DNA from: an uncultured Bacteroidales bacterium | GTDB lineage: Bacteria > Bacteroidota > Bacteroidia > Bacteroidales > Bacteroidaceae | Direction of reading: 5' to 3' | Length of the DNA stretch: 6,841 bases | Assembly (NCBI GenBank): GCA_947367415.1 | Contig: CANBEE010000147.1 | Coordinates: 1-6,841, forward strand | In this document: in pieces, positions 1 to 5,945 of the stretch | Numbering within the stretch: position 1 is the first letter of the stretch | How the letters are laid out: the number at the start of each line of letters is the position of its first letter | Program-made: the position numbers and the translations under genes | Notes under the pieces: generated by a model | Seen by the model: only the letters and a program-made list of their open reading frames with translations | What the model was told of the DNA's origin: nothing | The model's database searches: none

Positions 1-12
1 GTTTTGCATCTT

Positions 13-27
13 TGCAACTGAGTTGCA
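13..27. promoter_or_regulatory. Perfect 7-1-7 palindrome, candidate operator of the efflux operon
   Basis: Seen: TGCAACTGAGTTGCA is a perfect inverted repeat with 7-base arms around a single central G. It lies about 13 bases upstream of the -7 element at 40-47, so it would cover the -33 region, a position suited to repression. TTGCA occurs four times in the first 50 bases (4-8, 12-16, 23-27, 45-49), and ATCTTTGCA occurs twice (8-16 and 41-49). Known: the 7-1-7 layout is typical of operators bound by Fur-superfamily metalloregulators such as Fur, Zur and PerR. Inference: a metal-responsive repressor acts here. The regulator is not encoded in the window, so its identity is open, and a MerR- or TetR-type protein cannot be excluded. 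Confidence 0.5.
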
Positions 28-39
28 CGAATGATGTTG

Positions 40-47
40 TATCTTTG
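40..47 (+). promoter_or_regulatory. Bacteroidales-type -7 promoter element of the efflux operon
   Basis: TATCTTTG matches the Bacteroidales -7 consensus TAnnTTTG at all fixed positions. Transcription would start near 54, giving a leader of about 45 bases before the czcB start at 99. The -33 element is weak: TTTG at 11-14 is too far away and TTG at 23-25 is too close for the usual 19-21 base spacing. A second, nearly identical block (CATCTTTG, 7-14) lies 33 bases upstream and could be an alternative -7 box. Confidence 0.55.
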
Positions 48-98
48 CACTCGTAAATAGAATTATTGTATCGAGAATAACAAAAAAACACGATAGAA

Positions 99-1373
99 AT
101 GAATAGACGAATGCAATCGTTGGCTTGCGTATGCGCGGCATTGATATTCGCTGCGTGTGGTGGCAAGCAAGGTAATCACGATCACGAACATGCTCATGAG
201 CATCATGCGCATACTGAAGAGCATCATTCCCATGATGGGCATTCCCATGAGGAGCATAACCACTCTCATGAGGAACATAGTCATGATGAACACTCTCATG
301 AGGCGCATGCACATGCTGAGGAGGCACATGGTCACGACCATGCTCACGGTGAGGGTATAGCTTTTACCAAGCAGCAGGCTGCAGCGGCTGGACTCAAGGT
401 AGAGACAGTAGCGAAGGCTCCTTTTAGTGGAGTGATAAAGACGGCCGGACATATTCAGGTACCGAAGGGTAATGAGGCTGTTGTGGCGGCCACATCGGCC
501 GGTGTGCTCTACTACACCGACCCCTCGATAGCCGAGGGTATGGCACTGGGTACGGGCAAGGCATTGGCTGGCATATCGGCCAAGAAGTTGCAGGATGGTG
601 ACCCCTTGCTCAAGGCCAAACTGGCTTATGAGACGGCACTGGCTGAATATGAGCGTGCACAGCGATTGGTTGACGACAAGATTGTGTCGGCCAAGGAGTT
701 TGAGCAGATACGTCTGCGCTATGAGACTGCCAAGACTACCTATGAGGGACAGGCACAGGGAATGACCGAGAAGGGTGCATCGCTGACGTCGCCCATCAGT
801 GGATATCTGAAGCAGCTGCTCGTACCTAATGGGGCTTATGTAGAGGTAGGTCAGCCTGTAGCTGTGGTTACGCAGACTCGTCGATTGCAGTTAAAGGCCG
901 AGGTGAGCGAACGCGACTACGCCTTGCTCTCCAAGGTGAACGCAGCCAACTTCCGCCCAGCGTATACCGACCGTCTGTACAAGACATCAGATCTGAACGG
1001 TCGCCTCGTTGCTTATGGCAAGACTGCTGCTGACGAGACTTCGCACTATATTTCCGTGACCTTTGAGTTTGACAACGTAGGCGACATCATCGCCGGCTCG
1101 TATGCCGAGGTGTACCTGCTCACTTCGCCTGAGGAGGGCGTGATAGCCATTCCCATCAGTGCGCTCACTGAGGAGCAGGGACTATATTATATATATGTAC
1201 AACTGTGCGAGGAGGAGTATGAGAAGCGTGGCGTCACCCTGGGCCGTCGCGATGGCGAGCGTGTGGAGATACTGCACGGGCTGCATGGTGGCGAGCGTGT
1301 GGTTACCCAAGGAGCCTATCAGGTGAAACTGGCTTCGGTTACTACGGCGATACCGCACGGACACAGTCATTAG
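99..1373 (+). CDS. czcB: Periplasmic adaptor (membrane fusion) lipoprotein of a heavy-metal RND efflux pump, CzcB/CusB family, with a His-rich N-terminus
   Basis: Adaptor that links the inner-membrane pump to the outer-membrane channel and can bind metal in the periplasm. The 424-residue product starts with a lipoprotein signal (two Arg, a hydrophobic stretch, then FAAC with the acceptor Cys at residue 20), which supports the ATG at 99; a second Met at residue 5 is possible. Residues 27-83 hold 25 His, mostly as HxH and HE/HD units, and the protein ends in HGHSH. Then come the first half of the lipoyl/biotinyl-like domain (about 128-160), an alpha-hairpin (about 165-222, heptad-like A/E/L/R), the second lipoyl half (LTSPISGYL, 229-237), a beta-barrel (about 267-345) and a C-terminal membrane-proximal domain. 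It is the first gene of the operon, 97 bases ahead of the pump gene. No Shine-Dalgarno is visible; the leader is A-rich, as usual in this phylum. Family assignment is firm. The metal is inferred only: the His tail favours Zn, Co, Ni or Cu. Confidence 0.93.
   Translation: MNRRMQSLACVCAALIFAACGGKQGNHDHEHAHEHHAHTEEHHSHDGHSHEEHNHSHEEHSHDEHSHEAHAHAEEAHGHDHAHGEGIAFTKQQAAAAGLKVETVAKAPFSGVIKTAGHIQVPKGNEAVVAATSAGVLYYTDPSIAEGMALGTGKALAGISAKKLQDGDPLLKAKLAYETALAEYERAQRLVDDKIVSAKEFEQIRLRYETAKTTYEGQAQGMTEKGASLTSPISGYLKQLLVPNGAYVEVGQPVAVVTQTRRLQLKAEVSERDYALLSKVNAANFRPAYTDRLYKTSDLNGRLVAYGKTAADETSHYISVTFEFDNVGDIIAGSYAEVYLLTSPEEGVIAIPISALTEEQGLYYIYVQLCEEEYEKRGVTLGRRDGERVEILHGLHGGERVVTQGAYQVKLASVTTAIPHGHSH
177..347 (+). 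repeat. Degenerate CAT/CAC-rich coding minisatellite encoding the His-rich tract of CzcB
   Basis: This tract encodes residues 27-83 of the adaptor. At DNA level it contains direct repeats: CACTCTCATGAGG at 261-273 and 291-303 (30-base step), and CATTCCCATGA at 225-235 and 240-250 (15-base step). All steps seen are multiples of three, so expansion or contraction would change the number of His pairs without breaking the frame. The tract lies between the lipid-anchored Cys20 and the folded domains, where it would act as a flexible metal-binding tether. Confidence 0.7.
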
Positions 1374-1463
1374 AATTCTGAATCCTCAATTCTGAATTAA
1401 AGCTTAGCGATTGTTTTTTATTCCTGATGGCAATTCAGAATTCATAATTCAAAACTCATAATT
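1374..1463. repeat. Short A/T-rich repeats filling the czcB-czcA gap
   Basis: AATTCTGAAT occurs directly repeated at 1374-1383 and 1388-1397. The exact reverse complement of AATTCTGAATT (1388-1398) is found at 1432-1442, giving an 11-bp inverted repeat with a 33-base loop. TCATAATT is repeated at 1442-1449 and 1456-1463. The block occupies nearly the whole space between the czcB stop and the czcA GTG. It has no U-run typical of an intrinsic terminator after the second arm, so it is better read as an interspersed intergenic repeat or an mRNA hairpin between two cistrons than as a terminator. Confidence 0.6.
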
Positions 1464-1470
1464 ATTTATC

Positions 1471-4400
1471 GTGCTAAACAAGATTATACGTTTTTCTCTC
1501 AACAACCGCCTGCTCGTGCTCGTGCTGTCGGTGTTGCTGATGGTGGCAGGTGTGTACACTGCCACGACGATGGATGTGGATGTGTTCCCTGACCTCAATG
1601 CGCCTACGGTGACGGTGATGACCGAGGCCAAGGGTATGGCGCCCGAGGAGGTGGAGCGACTTGTGACGTTCCCCATTGAGACTGCCGTGAACGGTGCCAC
1701 CGATGTGCGCCGTGTGCGCTCGTCGTCCACTACGGGATTCTCCATCGTATGGGTGGAGTTTGATTGGGGCACCGATATTTATCGGGCCCGCCAAATAGTG
1801 TCGGAAAAGATTGCCACCGTGATGGACGCGCTGCCCCAGCATGTGGGTACGCCTACACTTGGCCCGCAGTCGTCAATCCTTGGCGAGGTGCTGTTTGTGG
1901 GGCTGACGGTTGATAGTCAACAGTCAACAGTCAACAGTCAACAGTCCCTCCCGGATATCCAGTCTTTAGATCGTAGACCCTTGTCCGTTGACCATAAGAC
2001 CTCATTGCAAGACCTCCGCACCCTGGCCGACTGGACCATCCGTCCACGCTTGCTCGCTACAGGTGGTGTGGCGCAGGTGGCTGTGCTTGGCGGTGAGGTG
2101 AAGGAGTATCAGATACTGCTCAACCCCGAGAAGATGATGCACTACGATGTATCGTTGGGCGAGGTGATGGAGGTGGTATCGGGCATGAACCAGAATGCAA
2201 CGGGTGGCACGCTCTATGAGTATGGCAACGAATACATCATCCGCGGTATGCTCTCGACGAACGATGTGGACGAGATAGGCCGCACGGTGGTGAAGCGAGT
2301 TGGGGATTCGCCCCTCTTGCTGCACCATATCGCCGAGGTGAAGATTGGCGACCAGCGCCCCAAGTTTGGCATGGCATCGCTGCGCACCGAGCCTGCGGTA
2401 ATTCTCACCGTGACCAAGCAGCCCAACACCAGTACATTGGAGCTCACCAAGAAGCTGGATGCCACGCTCGAGGACCTCAAGCGTGAGCTCCCTGCCGATG
2501 TGAAGGTCACTACCGACGTATACCGTCAGGAGCGCTTCATCAACAGCTCCATAGATAATGTAAAGAGTGCCCTCATTGAGGGAGCCATCTTTGTAATCAT
2601 CGTACTCTTCGTATTCTTGATGAATGTGCGCACCACAGTCATCTCACTCGTCACCATACCGCTTGCTTTTGTGGCCGCCATCCTTACGCTCAACGCTTTC
2701 GGACTTACCATCAATACGATGAGCTTGGGCGGTTTGGCCATCGCTATCGGTTCGCTCGTGGACGATGCCATCGTGGATGTGGAGAACGTATATAAGCGTC
2801 TGCGCGAAAACCGTGCTCTGCCTATAGACCAGCGTCGTCCCGTGCTCACGGTCATCTACGATGCCTCCAAGGAGGTGCGCATGCCTATCCTCAACTCTAC
2901 ACTTATCATCATCGCCAGCTTCGTACCCCTCTTCTTCCTGACAGGTATGGAGGGACGTATGTTGGCCCCGCTCGGCATAGCCTTCATCGTGGCCTTGTGT
3001 GCCTCTACCTTGGTAGCGCTGACGCTCACTCCGGTGCTGTGTAGCTATCTATTGGGAAGAAAATCTGAGTCCTCGGAGATCTCCGAGGACTCCGAACACT
3101 CAGAAAAAGAACCTCCCGTAACCCGCTGGCTCAAGAACGGATACACCCGTCTTCTCTCATGGACTCTCCGTCATCGCTGGCCCGTATTGGGAAGCACTGC
3201 AGCGCTGCTCGTCGTGGCGTTGGTGGCTTTCTTCGGGTTGGGACGTTCGTTCCTGCCGCCCTTCAATGAGGGTTCGTTTACCATCAATGTAGCCACACTG
3301 CCGGGTATCTCGTTGGAGGAATCGGACAAGATTGGCCGCCGTGCCGAAGAACTGTTGCTCACCATTCCCGAGATACAGACAGTAGGCCGCAAGACTGGAC
3401 GTGCCGAGCTGGATGAGCACGCCTTGGGTGTGAACGTATCGGAGATAGAGGCTCCCTTTGAGTTGGCCGACCGCTCCAAAGACGAACTCATCGCTGAGGT
3501 GCGCGAGAAGTTGGGCACACTGCCCGGTACAAACATCGAGGTGGGAGCGCCCATCAGTCACCGCATCGACGCCATGCTCTCGGGTACTCGTGCCAGCATA
3601 GCCGTGAAGATATTCGGTACCGACCTCAATGAGATGTACCGCATAGGAAACCGTATCAAGGCTGCTGTTGAGGGTGTAGAGGGCATTGCCGATCTCAACG
3701 TGGAGCAGCAGGTGGAGCGCCCGCAGCTGAAGATTGTGCCCAAGCGCGATGTGATGGCCAAGTATGGAGTCACCATGCCTGAGTTTGCCGATATGGTGAG
3801 CGTGTTGCTTGCCGGCGAGCCCGTGTCGCAGGTCTACGAAGGTCGCCGCGTGTTTGACCTCACCCTCAAAGTAGGTGACGACAGCCGTGCTACTGCCGAG
3901 GATATACGCCGCTTGATAGTGGATGCAGGTGACACGAAGGTACCGCTGGGGCAGATTGCCGATGTGGTGTCGTCGGTAGGTCCCAATACCATCAACCGCG
4001 AGAATGTGGAGCGCAAGGTAGTGGTGTCGGCCAACGTGGCAGTGCGCGACCTCCGTGGTGTGGTCACCGATATGCGCCGCATCATCGAGGAGCAGATAGA
4101 GTTGCCCGAGGATTATCACATACAATATGGCGGGCAGTTTGAGAATGAGGAGAACGCCTCGCGAACCATCCTCATCGCTTCGTTGTTTGCCATTATGGTG
4201 ATATTTATGCTTCTCTACAATCAGTTCCGCAGCCTCGTGCAGTCGGCAGTCATTCTGGTCAATCTGCCGCTTGCCCTTATTGGCGGTGTGCTGATGCTGT
4301 GGTTTACGGGTGGAGAGCTCAGTATTCCGGCGCTCATCGGTTTCATCTCGCTCTTCGGCATTGCCACACGTAACGGTATGCTGCTCATCGAGCGATACAA

Positions 4401-4674
4401 CGACCTGTGTGCCGAGGGCTACTCGGTGGTGGAGAGTGTGCTGCGCGGTTCGGCCGACCGTCTCAACCCCATCTTGATGACGGCACTGACCACTGCCCTT
4501 GCTCTTATACCCTTGGCTCTTGGAGGTGATCTTCCAGGAAACGAGATACAGAGTCCCATGGCCAAGGTAATCCTCGGTGGACTCGCCACGTCGACCCTGC
4601 TCAACGGATTTATCGTGCCTATTATGTATATATTGGTGGCCTCTCCCCATCCCTCTCCCAAGGAGAGGGGGTAA
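1471..4674 (+). CDS. czcA: Heavy-metal efflux RND pump, inner-membrane permease of the CzcA/CusA (HME) family
   Basis: Proton-driven trimeric pump that exports metal ions through the CzcB-CzcC conduit. It has 1067 residues, within the usual family size. The start is GTG: an in-frame TAA lies 12 bases upstream and no ATG lies between, and the N-terminus MLNKIIRFSL is typical. TM1 spans about 13-33; a periplasmic porter domain follows; a TM block runs about 371-525; TM7 is about 571-590, followed by the FLPPFNEGSF motif (594-603); the second porter domain follows; the last TM block runs about 900-1056. The TM4 motif reads AIGSLVDDAIVDVEN (425-439): D431, D432, D436 and E438 are present, but the D-F-G Asp of Zn/Co/Cd pumps is replaced by A425-I-G, as in CusA-type pumps. 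By eye, the CusA Met cluster is not conserved. Odd features are a roughly 30-residue insertion at about 148-178, an acidic insertion at 533-545, and a C-terminus (1057-1067) encoded by a repeat. The downstream gene starts 23 bases after the stop. Confidence 0.95.
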   Translation: MLNKIIRFSLNNRLLVLVLSVLLMVAGVYTATTMDVDVFPDLNAPTVTVMTEAKGMAPEEVERLVTFPIETAVNGATDVRRVRSSSTTGFSIVWVEFDWGTDIYRARQIVSEKIATVMDALPQHVGTPTLGPQSSILGEVLFVGLTVDSQQSTVNSQQSLPDIQSLDRRPLSVDHKTSLQDLRTLADWTIRPRLLATGGVAQVAVLGGEVKEYQILLNPEKMMHYDVSLGEVMEVVSGMNQNATGGTLYEYGNEYIIRGMLSTNDVDEIGRTVVKRVGDSPLLLHHIAEVKIGDQRPKFGMASLRTEPAVILTVTKQPNTSTLELTKKLDATLEDLKRELPADVKVTTDVYRQERFINSSIDNVKSALIEGAIFVIIVLFVFLMNVRTTVISLVTIPLAFVAAILTLNAFGLTINTMSLGGLAIAIGSLVDDAIVDVENVYKRLRENRALPIDQRRPVLTVIYDASKEVRMPILNSTLIIIASFVPLFFLTGMEGRMLAPLGIAFIVALCASTLVALTLTPVLCSYLLGRKSESSEISEDSEHSEKEPPVTRWLKNGYTRLLSWTLRHRWPVLGSTAALLVVALVAFFGLGRSFLPPFNEGSFTINVATLPGISLEESDKIGRRAEELLLTIPEIQTVGRKTGRAELDEHALGVNVSEIEAPFELADRSKDELIAEVREKLGTLPGTNIEVGAPISHRIDAMLSGTRASIAVKIFGTDLNEMYRIGNRIKAAVEGVEGIADLNVEQQVERPQLKIVPKRDVMAKYGVTMPEFADMVSVLLAGEPVSQVYEGRRVFDLTLKVGDDSRATAEDIRRLIVDAGDTKVPLGQIADVVSSVGPNTINRENVERKVVVSANVAVRDLRGVVTDMRRIIEEQIELPEDYHIQYGGQFENEENASRTILIASLFAIMVIFMLLYNQFRSLVQSAVILVNLPLALIGGVLMLWFTGGELSIPALIGFISLFGIATRNGMLLIERYNDLCAEGYSVVESVLRGSADRLNPILMTALTTALALIPLALGGDLPGNEIQSPMAKVILGGLATSTLLNGFIVPIMYILVASPHPSPKERG
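1909..1992 (+). repeat. AGTCAAC heptanucleotide tandem repeat and flanking low-complexity insertion inside czcA
   Basis: Four perfect AGTCAAC units lie at 1915-1942, followed by a partial AGTC. A near-complementary GTTGAT precedes the array (1909-1914) and GTTGAC follows at 1987-1992, the reverse complement of the GTCAAC core. The whole insertion encodes about residues 147-178 of CzcA, a Ser/Gln/Asn-rich stretch placed between FVGLT and LQDLRTLADW, two segments that are normally almost adjacent in this family. The unit is 7 bases long, so gain or loss of one unit shifts the reading frame. The origin is unknown; it looks like an interspersed repeat that landed in a surface loop of the porter domain. 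Confidence 0.75.
3067..3092. repeat. Perfect 26-bp palindrome inside czcA, in the cytoplasmic linker
   Basis: The arm GAGTCCTCGGAGA (3067-3079) is followed at once by its exact reverse complement (3080-3092). It encodes residues 533-541 of a Ser/Glu-rich insert (533-545, ESSEISEDSEHSE) between the sixth TM helix (ending TPVLCSYLLG) and the conserved WLKNGYTRLLSWTLRH region. This is the cytoplasmic linker between the two halves of the pump, which varies in the family, so the insert is probably tolerated. As a zero-loop palindrome it could form a cruciform in DNA or a hairpin in mRNA. It is likely an interspersed element. A protein-binding site is possible but unsupported. Confidence 0.7.
4640..4671 (+). 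repeat. REP-like hairpin repeat, copy A, forming the 3' end of czcA
   Basis: CCTCTCCCC, AT, then a hairpin with stem arms CCCTCTCC (4651-4658) and GGAGAGGG (4662-4669) around a CAA loop. It encodes the last 11 residues of CzcA (1057-1067, ASPHPSPKERG), and the TAA follows directly at 4672. The inverted copy B lies at 4774-4804; the 19-base hairpin core is identical and the 9-base outer arm is also identical. The type resembles short C/T-rich palindromic repeats scattered in many bacterial genomes; genomic copy number cannot be seen from here. Confidence 0.75.
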
Positions 4675-4697
4675 CGAACCTTAAGAAAGATGCGATT

Positions 4698-5921
4698 ATG
4701 AACAAGTATAGAACTCTCTTTATTACAAATATTTTGGTAGTAGCCTTAATGGCTCCCGCGATGTCTGAAAACTCCCTCTCCTTGGGAGAGGGCGGGGGGA
4801 GAGGCCTTCCCTCCATCCTCGACTCCATCGATCACAACAATACCACCCTCATAGCCCTGCGCAAGGAGGCCGAGGCTCGCAAGCTGGAGAACCGTACCGA
4901 TGTCACCCTTGCCGACCCCGAGGTTGGCCTCAAACGTATGTGGGAGGGTGCCGAGCAGACGGGCAATTTGACGGAGTTTACCGTGGGCCAATCCTTCGAC
5001 TTGCCTACCGTGTTGGGCAAGCTCAAGGGGGTAGCGGTGCAGAAGAATCAGCTCGTCGACGAGGAGTATCGTGCACAGCGCATGGGCATACTGCTCGAGG
5101 CCGAGTTGGTGTGTATCGACATCACCTATTACAATGCCCTTGCTGCCGAGCTCGACCGCCGCTTGGGCCATGCCCGCCGTGTAGTGGAGGTAGAGAAGCG
5201 CCGCCTCGACAGTGGCGACACCGATGTGCTCTCCTATAATAATGTAGTGCTCAGCCTCTCGGCACTCGAAGCCGAGAAGGCACGTGTGGAGATGGAGCGT
5301 GGAGTGCTGATGACACGCTTGGCTCATCTGAACGGTGGCCGCCCCTTAGGCTTCGATGCACAGGAGTATGCTCCTGCGACGTTGACAGACGACTTCGAGT
5401 CGTGGTACCAGGAGGCACTCGAGCGCAGCCCCGATATGGCCCTGGCACGCGAGGAACGTGAGGTGCGCCGTAGCGAACTGTCCTTGTCCAAGACAATGCA
5501 CTTGCCCACATTATCAGCTACCTATATAAATGAGCGTCATCGTACAGGCGAGCGTTCACAGGGCTTTACCGTAGGCATGAACCTCCCCCTCTGGGCCAAC
5601 AAGAACCGTGTGCGCTCGGCACGCACGGCACTCAGTGCAGCCGAAGCCCGTGAAGCCGATGCCGAGTTGCAGCTGCGCTGCCAACTGCTGGAGGGGTATG
5701 AGCGTGTGAGAGGACTGCAGCATACTGCCGACCTCTATCGCCGTGCACTCGCCGAGGCCAACAACAGTGAGATGCTGGCTCGCGCCATGGACGAGGGATT
5801 CATCTCCGTGCTGGAGTATCTGCAGGGCATAGAGCTCTATTACGACTACCTCGACCGTAGCCTTAATGCCGACCGTGAGTATCATTGCGCGCTTGCCGAG
5901 CTCGAAGCCTGGCGGCTGTAA
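4698..5921 (+). CDS. czcC: Outer-membrane efflux channel of the TolC/CzcC family
   Basis: Outer-membrane factor that completes the tripartite metal pump and provides the exit duct through the outer membrane. It has 407 residues, normal for Bacteroidales CzcC-like proteins. The start ATG at 4698 gives a signal peptide: Lys/Arg near the N-terminus, hydrophobic residues 7-18, and an A-P-A cleavage site at 19-21. After a repeat-derived Gly-rich stretch (25-37) the conserved mature part begins (LPSILDSIDHNNTTLIALRKEAEA). Two outer-membrane efflux repeats follow, at about 38-215 and 225-405, with long Ala/Glu/Arg/Leu helices and the motifs LAHLNGG and FTVGMNLPLWANKNRVRSA. It is the last gene of the operon, 23 bases after czcA; AAGAAAG upstream is only a weak ribosome binding site, so coupling to czcA translation is plausible. 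The 3' end faces the minus-strand neighbour across 24 bases with no clear terminator. Confidence 0.93.
   Translation: MNKYRTLFITNILVVALMAPAMSENSLSLGEGGGRGLPSILDSIDHNNTTLIALRKEAEARKLENRTDVTLADPEVGLKRMWEGAEQTGNLTEFTVGQSFDLPTVLGKLKGVAVQKNQLVDEEYRAQRMGILLEAELVCIDITYYNALAAELDRRLGHARRVVEVEKRRLDSGDTDVLSYNNVVLSLSALEAEKARVEMERGVLMTRLAHLNGGRPLGFDAQEYAPATLTDDFESWYQEALERSPDMALAREEREVRRSELSLSKTMHLPTLSATYINERHRTGERSQGFTVGMNLPLWANKNRVRSARTALSAAEAREADAELQLRCQLLEGYERVRGLQHTADLYRRALAEANNSEMLARAMDEGFISVLEYLQGIELYYDYLDRSLNADREYHCALAELEAWRL
4774..4804 (-). repeat. REP-like hairpin repeat, copy B, inside czcC behind the signal peptide
   Basis: This is the inverted copy of the element at 4640-4671. Its hairpin core at 4774-4792 (arms CCCTCTCC and GGAGAGGG, loop TTG) is the exact reverse complement of 4651-4669, and 4796-4804 is the exact reverse complement of 4640-4648. 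Only the inner 2-3 bases differ. In the czcC frame it encodes residues 26-36 (SLSLGEGGGRG), between the predicted signal peptidase site and the conserved domain. The insertion kept the frame open and adds a flexible Gly-rich N-terminus to the mature channel. Confidence 0.75.
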
Positions 5922-5945
5922 AACTCAATTCCTATCTATAGAAGC

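Noticed and set aside
177..347. CRISPR-like or tandem non-coding repeat array
   Set aside because: The repeats are degenerate, without spacers, and encode the His-rich part of the adaptor protein in frame.
1388..1442. Intrinsic terminator between czcB and czcA
   Set aside because: The 11-bp inverted repeat is A/T-rich with a 33-base loop and lacks a following T-run; the T-run at about 1413-1420 lies inside the loop. Genes on both sides clearly belong to one system.
3157..4650. Long open frame on the minus strand opposite czcA (about 497 codons)
   Set aside because: It lies fully antisense to the conserved second half of the pump gene. Its translation is His/Gln/Arg-rich low-complexity sequence without a recognisable domain, as expected from the reverse complement of GC-biased codons.
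4746..5327. Minus-strand open frame of 193 codons opposite czcC
   Set aside because: It is a shadow of the TolC-like gene, with no promoter, start context or domain.
1471..5921. A new type of biological system beyond metal efflux
   Set aside because: All three operon genes fall in well-known tripartite HME-RND families. The novelty lies in the inserted repeats and in possible regulation, not in an unknown gene set.
5922..5945. Possible bidirectional terminator between czcC and the YciO-family gene
   Set aside because: The 24-base gap contains no stem with a T-run in either direction, only a few short A/T palindromic bases.
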